Below are positions 7,188 through 11,907 of a stretch of 11,907 bases of DNA, piece after piece. A program made the translations under genes and the position numbers. Position 1 is the first letter of the stretch, and each line of letters starts with the position of its first letter. Location of the stretch: positions 1-11,907 of the forward strand of contig CAYFUR010000115.1 of NCBI GenBank assembly GCA_964346275.1. The letters are read 5' to 3'. The notes beneath the pieces were generated by a model. It was not told where the DNA came from. It did not search any database and saw nothing but the letters and a program-made list of their open reading frames with translations. This DNA is from CAYFUR01 sp964346275 (GTDB taxonomy: Bacteria > Sumerlaeota > Sumerlaeia > SLMS01).

Positions 7188-7385
7188 TCAGGAGGCGAGC
7201 TGAAGGCGGCCCGAGGAGCCTTCCGAATCCTGCTGATTGCGCTGTCCGCCCTTCCGATTGAGAACGCATTTCTCGGGAGGGCAGCCCTCGGGGCAGACGC
7301 AGCTGTCGCAGCGAACGCGGCGATCCTTTAGAGGATTATGAGCGTTATCGGCAATACTGGTGATGCGCGACTTCAAGATGTTCAT
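7188..7385 (-). CDS. Small cysteine-cluster protein, 65 aa (unknown function)
   Basis: No family recognised. Residues 26-40 hold five cysteines in a compact cluster, CDSCVCPEGCPPEKC (spacing C-x2-C-x-C-x3-C-x4-C), flanked by basic residues. The C-terminus is Gln/Ser-rich and probably disordered. Such clusters usually bind zinc, iron or another soft metal, and here the pattern differs from the CxxCxxCxxxCP ferredoxin motif. A GGGAG lies only one base before ATG 7385, closer than ideal, but plausible promoter boxes stand upstream. The gene is divergent from the metal-exporting ATPase across a 276-base spacer, which would fit a metal-binding role, but this is inference. There is no signal peptide or membrane helix. 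It could also be a chance frame; the dense cysteine cluster is the main argument that it is real. Confidence 0.5.
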   Translation of the reverse strand: MNILKSRITSIADNAHNPLKDRRVRCDSCVCPEGCPPEKCVLNRKGGQRNQQDSEGSSGRLQLAS

Positions 7386-7428
7386 ACTCCCTTTAATGCA
7401 TTGTTGCCCTAAATCACTCGGGCGCGAG

Positions 7429-7458
7429 TTTTAAGCGCAAAAGCGCCTGTCAAGTCAA
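7429..7458 (-). promoter_or_regulatory. Candidate sigma-70-type promoter for the cysteine-cluster ORF
   Basis: On the minus strand TTGACT (7453-7458) stands 18 bases from TTAAAA (7429-7434), about 45 bases before ATG 7385. An overlapping TTGACA at 7448-7453 is the alternative -35 box. The boxes are only partly consensus; this is a pattern match with no other support. Confidence 0.25.
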
Positions 7459-7648
7459 CGCACAATTCAGTGACAGAACCCTTCCAAGCACAACGCGCGC
7501 CTCCGAATTGCCGGTGCTTTGGCTCGCCAATCGAACCCTTCCTCATGCCAAAGCCTGTTCCCACCTTCCACCCCCCATTGGGGGATTCGACTAAAGAAAG
7601 AATTCGCCTTTTCTTCCGCTTCCAACCAGAATGAGGTCTGGATTTGAG

Positions 7649-7654
7649 AAGGAG
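7649..7654 (+). promoter_or_regulatory. Ribosome-binding site that sets the ATPase start at TTG 7662
   Basis: AAGGAG, followed by a second AAGG at 7655-7658, lies seven bases before TTG 7662. The frame is open to a TTG at 7644, but that codon would place this strong site inside the gene and encode an odd RRRR run. The site therefore argues for TTG 7662. Confidence 0.6.
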
Positions 7655-7661
7655 AAGGCTT

Positions 7662-9608
7662 TTGTCGCACCTCTTGACAATCTGGCGGGATCCCCAGGAG
7701 CGGGAATGGCTCCTGGATGCGCTGGCAGCCGTTCTCTGTCTGTTTGCCCTTCTCTGTGCCCTGGCCGCGGGAGCAAACTGGCCCGTTCTGGCCTTTCTTT
7801 TCTATCTCGTCTCTTTTCTGGCGGGAATGCGCCGCCCCTTGCCCGATACAGCCCATTCCATCGCAAAAGGCGAGGTCGACGTCGATTTCCTCATGATCCT
7901 TGTCGCCCTGGGTGCATGGGGCCTTGGCCATCCGGCGGAAGGCGCCACGCTGCTGGTGCTCTTCGGAGCCAGCCGGGCCATGGAATCCTATGCGCGGCGG
8001 CGCACCCATTCCTCGATTGAAGATCTGACCAGCGAACTCCCCCGACGGGCAACCCGCGTGGCGAACGGGGAGCGCGAGGTCGTCGAGGTCGATGAACTCC
8101 AGCCCGGCGACGAGATTGTCGTGCGTCCCGGCGAACGCGTTCCCATTGATTCGGATTACCTGGAAGGCCGGACAACCTTGGACCTTTCGGCCATCACCGG
8201 CGAATCGGAACCGGTCGAGCCAACAGAAGGCCGCGAAATTCCCTCGGGCGCCATCAACGGAAACGGCCTGGCCCGAATGCGCGTTCGGCGCGCGGCCAGC
8301 GAAAGTGCCTATCAGAAAATCATCCAGCTCATCGAAAACGCTCCGGCGCGGCGCTCCCCCGCCCAGGTCTTGTCCGATCGAATCGGGCGGTACTTTACCA
8401 TCGCCATCCTCAGCATATCCATCGGCGGCGGCCTCATGTGGTGGCTGGTTCTCGGCCTTCCCTTTCGCGAGGCCGGTTACCGCGCGATGGTGCTGCTCGT
8501 GGCGGGCTCGCCCTGCGCACTCGTCCTGTCTATACCGAGCGCAATCCTGAGCGCCATCGCCTCCGGCGCCCGCCGGGGAATTCTCTTCAATGGCGGCCTG
8601 GGCTTGTCCTCTTTGCCGGAGATCAAGCGCGTCGCCTTCGACAAGACAGGCACCCTCAGCACCGGTGATCCCTCGGTGGCGGACCATCACGGCGAAAAGA
8701 AGGACGACGAGGAATTGCTCGCCCTGGCGCGGGAACTGGGAGAATCCTCGACTCACCCCGCCTCGAAGGCCGTTGCGGTGTACGTCGCCCGCATCAATGG
8801 CAAAGCCAACATTGCTTTGGAACAGGTGGTGGAATTGCCCGGGCGTGGCGTGCGCGCCGACTGGATGAATCTGGACGTGGAGCTGGGCCGCCCGCGAGGC
8901 TGCGCCGCCCTTGAACCAGACCACGAAGAACATGCGGACAACGCCGCCGTCGCCCTGTATCTCGACGGCCATTGCCAGGTGAAATTCCACCTGGAGGAAT
9001 CCCTCCGCGAAGGCGCCCGGGAAACGATCGAGGGACTTCGCGCCATGGGCCTCACCACGGTCATCTTGAGCGGCGACCGGCAAACCACAACGGATCGCCT
9101 TGCCCGCCAGGTTGGCATCGACGAAGTCCGGGGCGACCTCAGCCCCGAGGAAAAATGGCGGGCGGTCCGGGACCAGGGGCGCGACGGAGCCGTGATGATG
9201 GTGGGCGATGGCGTCAACGACGCCCCGGCGCTCGCTGAAGCGACCGTGGGAGTCGCCATGGGCATGCGCGGTTCGGCCGCGACGCTCGCGGAGGCGGACA
9301 TCGTTCTCGTCAAGGATCAGCTCCCCGATTTGCTGGAAGCGATGGAGATCGGCTATCTGACGCGCCGCATCATCCGCCAAAACCTCTCTCTTGCTGTCGG
9401 CGCGGCTGCCATCATGGTCACGCTGGCGCTCATTGGAATACTGCCGCTGGCCCTGGGCGTCTTTGGCCACGAGGGCGGAACGGTCTTCGTCGTGCTCAAC
9501 AGCTTGCGCCTGCTTGCCCGAAAGCACCCGGCAAAGGGAAAAACTTCCTCTCCTCGCAAATCAACGTCCGCCCCCTGGAAACCTCTGGGTGAAATGGAGA
9601 CCTCCTGA
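7662..9608 (+). CDS. P1B-4-type heavy-metal-exporting ATPase, 648 aa
   Basis: An inner-membrane P-type ATPase that exports a transition-metal ion using ATP. Numbered from TTG 7662, TGES (179-182) is the actuator motif, SPC (283-285) the metal-site motif in the sixth helix, DKTGT (327-331) carries the phosphorylated Asp327, THP (364-366) is the nucleotide-domain HP motif, and GDGVNDAPAL (515-524) the hinge. HEGGT (603-607), in the last helix, combined with SPC instead of CPC defines subgroup P1B-4, whose known members move Co2+ or Fe2+ (CoaT, PfeT, CtpD). There is no N-terminal heavy-metal-binding domain, as usual in this subgroup. The C-terminus adds a short Lys/Ser/Pro tail. The start is TTG, chosen by its ribosome site. 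The cysteine-cluster ORF lies divergently upstream and the hydrolase 72 bases downstream. All catalytic residues are present; the exact metal is not determinable. Confidence 0.95.
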   Translation: MSHLLTIWRDPQEREWLLDALAAVLCLFALLCALAAGANWPVLAFLFYLVSFLAGMRRPLPDTAHSIAKGEVDVDFLMILVALGAWGLGHPAEGATLLVLFGASRAMESYARRRTHSSIEDLTSELPRRATRVANGEREVVEVDELQPGDEIVVRPGERVPIDSDYLEGRTTLDLSAITGESEPVEPTEGREIPSGAINGNGLARMRVRRAASESAYQKIIQLIENAPARRSPAQVLSDRIGRYFTIAILSISIGGGLMWWLVLGLPFREAGYRAMVLLVAGSPCALVLSIPSAILSAIASGARRGILFNGGLGLSSLPEIKRVAFDKTGTLSTGDPSVADHHGEKKDDEELLALARELGESSTHPASKAVAVYVARINGKANIALEQVVELPGRGVRADWMNLDVELGRPRGCAALEPDHEEHADNAAVALYLDGHCQVKFHLEESLREGARETIEGLRAMGLTTVILSGDRQTTTDRLARQVGIDEVRGDLSPEEKWRAVRDQGRDGAVMMVGDGVNDAPALAEATVGVAMGMRGSAATLAEADIVLVKDQLPDLLEAMEIGYLTRRIIRQNLSLAVGAAAIMVTLALIGILPLALGVFGHEGGTVFVVLNSLRLLARKHPAKGKTSSPRKSTSAPWKPLGEMETS

Positions 9609-9680
9609 CCACGCCAGCCTTGCCATTGGGCTCGGCATCGGTGAAACTCTCGTTTTCAACCGGGAAGGCGTTGGTGAACG

Positions 9681-10442
9681 ATGTTCTCTCTCCAAAGCTG
9701 GTTCATTTATCTGCCACGGCGCTATACGCCGGAGGATTACGAAGGCGCTCCGCCTTCGATGAAGGAGATCGTCTATACGACGACAGAGGGATCCATGACA
9801 GCCTACTACGTGCCCGCCCGCGGCGAGTTCCGCCGGCTTTGGGTTGTCTTCAACGGAAACGGAGGGACGGCGCTGGGCTGGCGCCACTTTGCCCGCGATT
9901 GCCCGGCGAGCGGCGCCGCCTTCCTGCTCGTGGATTATCCGGGATACGGGGTAAATGAGGGCCGGCCCGCACCCTGGACCATTCAGGAATCGGCGGAGGA
10001 AGCCCTCCGCGCGACGGCGCGGGAATTCGACGACAGGCAGGAGCTCTCCAAGAGCCTTTGTGTCCTCGGCCATTCACTCGGCGCGGCCACCGGCCTTGCC
10101 TTCGCCGCCCGCCACCCGGATATCCAGCGCGTCATTGCCGTCTCGCCGTTCACGAGCATGCGATCCATGGCCCGTCGCACCGTCGGCTGGCCGCTGTGCC
10201 TTTTGCTGACTCATCACTTTGACAACGACAAGCGGCTCGGCGAAATGGCTGCCCGGCGTGATCCGCCCGACGTCTTTATCGTCCACGGGACCGCCGATGA
10301 CGTGATCCCCGTTTCCATGGGCAAGGAACTCGCCGCGCTCCATCCCCGCATGATCCGTTTCATCGAAATCCCCGGCGCCGACCACAATGCCTTGATCGAC
10401 GAGCAGCGGGAACGTCTATACGGGCTGATGGAAGAGCATTAG
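9681..10442 (+). CDS. Alpha/beta hydrolase (BEM46-like), 253 aa
   Basis: A serine hydrolase of the alpha/beta fold. GHSLG (130-134) is the nucleophile elbow with Ser132. HGTADDVIP (202-210) supplies the acid (Asp206 or Asp207) and GADHN (232-236) the His235, so the triad is complete. VVFNGNGG (55-62) takes the place of the usual HG oxyanion-hole motif, and VDYPGYGVNEG (84-94) is the typical DYxGxG strand-loop. The N-terminal WFIYLPRRYTP is common in the BEM46-like group, where a membrane anchor often precedes it; here there is no full anchor, so the protein is probably cytosolic or peripheral. The ribosome site GGGAAGG lies about 12 bases before the ATG. It may be co-transcribed with the ATPase. 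Its stop is 11 bases from the convergent GPP34 stop. The substrate is unknown. Confidence 0.9.
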   Translation: MFSLQSWFIYLPRRYTPEDYEGAPPSMKEIVYTTTEGSMTAYYVPARGEFRRLWVVFNGNGGTALGWRHFARDCPASGAAFLLVDYPGYGVNEGRPAPWTIQESAEEALRATAREFDDRQELSKSLCVLGHSLGAATGLAFAARHPDIQRVIAVSPFTSMRSMARRTVGWPLCLLLTHHFDNDKRLGEMAARRDPPDVFIVHGTADDVIPVSMGKELAALHPRMIRFIEIPGADHNALIDEQRERLYGLMEEH

Positions 10443-10453
10443 CTCCAAGTCCC

Positions 10454-11116
10454 TCACTGCTCCGCCCACCCGAGTATCGCCACAGCCGCGAGAAGAAAGA
10501 CTTGCCACGAACCCACACAATGAAAGGACACGGGAAAGCCGGATTCGATTTCACGGAGCCGGCGGCGGTTGCGCCCCAGGTAGCGGCCTCCAAGAAGATC
10601 GCGCAGAATTCCTGTCTTCCACGTGATAAATATCAAAAACGCCACACCCGGATGCGGTTCGACCCGCCTTTCGATCACCTCGCGGAAATGCGACAGAATC
10701 ACATCACTCGCGCCGCTTTCCGTTTCGAAGAATCCTGTCCGGGAAAACACGTAAAGAGCATGGCTTTCCTTCTTTTCAAGAAAACCCGCCTGGCGGAGGT
10801 AATCCGCTCCAGTTCTCAGGCACGGATCCCGGCTGAATTGCCAGGCCCAGAAGCCGGGGAAATCACTCTTTCGATCAATATCATGAATCGCCTGGTCCAG
10901 GAGCGGATGCCCCAGGGAAGTGGAATCCACAACCTCCAGGCCCAAACGGAGAATTCCCCTGCGGTTGCGAATCCGCCGCGCCAGGAACAGGTCCGCCAGC
11001 ACGGTCGCGCCCAGCGCGTTCTTTTCCTGGGCCAGCCCACCTGAACCCAGCACGGGAGATGCGGCAAAAGCGAGCAAAAGCAACTCATCCACGAGATAAA
11101 GCCCCCGGATAACCAT
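10454..11116 (-). CDS. GPP34 (GOLPH3-like) family protein, 220 aa
   Basis: Resembles Golgi phosphoprotein 3 along its whole length, by family knowledge. YLVDELLLLAF (7-17) matches the family's opening helix. LGATVLADLFLARRI (35-49) matches the second helix, PLLDQAIHDI (71-80) the LLDEAL helix, and YLRQAGFLEKKES (106-118) the winged segment. HPGVAFLIFITWKTGILRDLLG (155-176) matches the later helix, and a hydrophobic end (VFLLAAVAIL, 206-215) resembles the final VVAA segment. Eukaryotic members bind phosphatidylinositol-4-phosphate; bacterial members, common in actinobacteria, have no settled role. ATG 11116 has AAGGGGG about seven bases upstream; the frame extends to 11233 but the extra residues look unrelated. 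It is divergent from ftsK and convergent with the hydrolase. I am fairly sure of the family and not of any function. Confidence 0.75.
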   Translation of the reverse strand: MVIRGLYLVDELLLLAFAASPVLGSGGLAQEKNALGATVLADLFLARRIRNRRGILRLGLEVVDSTSLGHPLLDQAIHDIDRKSDFPGFWAWQFSRDPCLRTGADYLRQAGFLEKKESHALYVFSRTGFFETESGASDVILSHFREVIERRVEPHPGVAFLIFITWKTGILRDLLGGRYLGRNRRRLREIESGFPVSFHCVGSWQVFLLAAVAILGWAEQ

Positions 11117-11322
11117 GGCATCCCCCTTGAAAGCAGGCTTCGGACAACGCCTATCCTTGTGGCCAAGCCAAAAATACCCGAATCTGTCGGACTTCATCAC
11201 GCAATCCGAAAACTTTACCCTACTTTCTATCAATGGGTAACAGCGCCAATTTCAACTTGATGCTGTTTGCGCCCACGTCCGAGCCTCCAAGGGATTGTAT
11301 TCTCCGAGGAGTAGGCCCTTCC
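11117..11322. other. Divergent promoter region between GPP34 gene and ftsK
   Basis: A 206-base spacer with no gene of its own. It should hold the promoters of both flanking genes. The ftsK frame is open through it (ATGs at 11233 and 11260), but these lack ribosome sites. No clear -35/-10 pair, operator or terminator stands out. Confidence 0.5.
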
Positions 11323-11907
11323 ATGTCCAACAGTGCGGCAGCCAGCAGGAAGAACGAGCATCTGGAGCAGCCGGAGGAGCGGAATGACCGCTCGATGATC
11401 TGGGAAACCTGTGGCGTGGCGACGGGCCTCATCGGCCTCTTTCTGCTGATTTCTCTTTTGATCGGCCAGGAAGGCGAGTCGCTGGTGGGGCCGGTCGGCT
11501 CGACGGCCGCCGAGTTTTTCGTCCTTCTTCTTGGGAAATACGTGGCCTTTCTGGTTCCCGTGGTCGTGTTTTGGTTCTCGGTCCAGGTCTTCCGGGGGCG
11601 GCTCGCCACCTGGTCGCCCGGCCGCCTGATTGGCATCACCCTCGTCATCATCGCGGTGACAGGCATGCTGGCCCTGCCCACGGCCGACTCCATCGATTCA
11701 GAAATCAAAAACGAAACATTCCAGCGCGCCGGAGCTATCGGCACCTTCATGGTCAATTGGGAAGGCCTTCGCCTGGTGGGCACCTTCGGCACGCTGGGCG
11801 CCGGGATGATGCTGGTGGGCCTGGCGCTCATCGGCACCGTGCTGATTACCAACTTGAAGTTTTCAGACATCTGCATCCGGCTCATCCGCAAGATGCGCCG
11901 CGACCGG
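11323..11907 (+). CDS. ftsK: DNA translocase FtsK, N-terminal membrane domain (partial, runs off the window)
   Basis: The first 195 residues of an FtsK/SpoIIIE-type translocase, which sits at the division septum and pumps DNA for chromosome dimer resolution. After a polar N-terminus (1-27) come four hydrophobic segments, about 30-48, 64-90, 101-119 and 149-178. The SLVGPVGS motif (53-60) between the first two is typical of the FtsK N-terminal 4TM domain. The final RLIRKMRRDR starts the cytoplasmic linker. The motor (Walker A/B) and gamma domains would lie beyond 11907, so full FtsK identity rests on the 4TM domain. GAGGAG at 11306-11311 supports ATG 11323; in-frame ATGs at 11233 and 11260 lack ribosome sites. 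There is no stop before the window ends. The family call is confident; a truncated or related translocase cannot be excluded. Confidence 0.85.
   Translation, partial: MSNSAAASRKNEHLEQPEERNDRSMIWETCGVATGLIGLFLLISLLIGQEGESLVGPVGSTAAEFFVLLLGKYVAFLVPVVVFWFSVQVFRGRLATWSPGRLIGITLVIIAVTGMLALPTADSIDSEIKNETFQRAGAIGTFMVNWEGLRLVGTFGTLGAGMMLVGLALIGTVLITNLKFSDICIRLIRKMRRDR

Noticed and set aside
7072..7269. A 65-codon minus-strand frame overlapping the cysteine-cluster ORF
   Set aside because: No motif, no ribosome site, and it overlaps the better candidate in another frame.
7572..7584. CCCCCATTGGGGG palindrome upstream of the ATPase as an operator or terminator
   Set aside because: Short GC arms with a three-base loop, no T-run and no known operator match; plausible by chance in GC-rich DNA.
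7467..9527. A 686-codon open frame on the minus strand opposite the metal ATPase
   Set aside because: It lies antisense to a fully conserved P-type ATPase, has no recognisable domain, and its composition is what a GC-rich gene produces on its opposite strand.
10502..11044. A 180-codon plus-strand frame opposite the GPP34 gene
   Set aside because: No family resemblance, and the opposite strand matches GPP34 along its whole length.
11220..11891. A 223-codon open frame on the minus strand near the window end
   Set aside because: The plus strand there encodes the FtsK 4TM domain; the antisense frame is low-complexity Ser/Arg/Pro-rich and has no family character.

Overview
This is a GC-rich bacterial chromosomal segment of mostly ordinary genes: nucleotide synthesis, DNA repair, redox enzymes, metal export and chromosome segregation. 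There is no rRNA, tRNA, CRISPR array, intact insertion sequence or phage gene. The gene set (guaA, csaA, ruvC, ftsK) is clearly bacterial. Short intergenic gaps and GC-rich third codon positions suggest a free-living, probably uncultivated lineage, but nothing here fixes the phylum.

Layout. On the minus strand, 60-1478 encodes a flavin-dependent nitronate monooxygenase-family enzyme. Divergent from it is a plus-strand run: a DUF72 (YecE-like) protein, a short-chain dehydrogenase 18 bases later, then after 131 bases GMP synthase (guaA) and, overlapping its stop codon by an ATGA, a CsaA-type tRNA-binding-fold protein. The csaA stop shares a CTAG tetramer with the stop of a convergent minus-strand gene (5392-5710). 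That gene encodes a small two-helix membrane protein and is broken by a frameshift inside a TC/AG dinucleotide tract.

The middle (about 5711-7661) is the least dense part. It holds a perfect 13-bp inverted repeat with nested hairpins (5770-5831) that resembles the end of an IS21-type element. Next come a stand-alone LacI-type DNA-binding headpiece without any effector domain (5992-6237), ruvC on the minus strand with a basic C-terminal tail, and a small cysteine-cluster ORF on the minus strand (7188-7385).

The right part holds a P1B-4 metal-exporting ATPase (SPC and HEGGT motifs; probable Fe2+/Co2+ class), an alpha/beta hydrolase, a convergent GPP34/GOLPH3-family protein on the minus strand, and the N-terminal membrane domain of FtsK, which runs off the window end.

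How the genes work together: guaA-csaA looks translationally coupled, and DUF72-SDR looks like a small operon. The cysteine-cluster ORF and the metal ATPase are divergent across one 276-base spacer and could share control, but that is inference. I see no convincing new multi-gene system. The best leads are the cysteine-cluster miniprotein beside the metal pump, the LacI headpiece, the slippage-tract frameshift and the inverted-repeat element.
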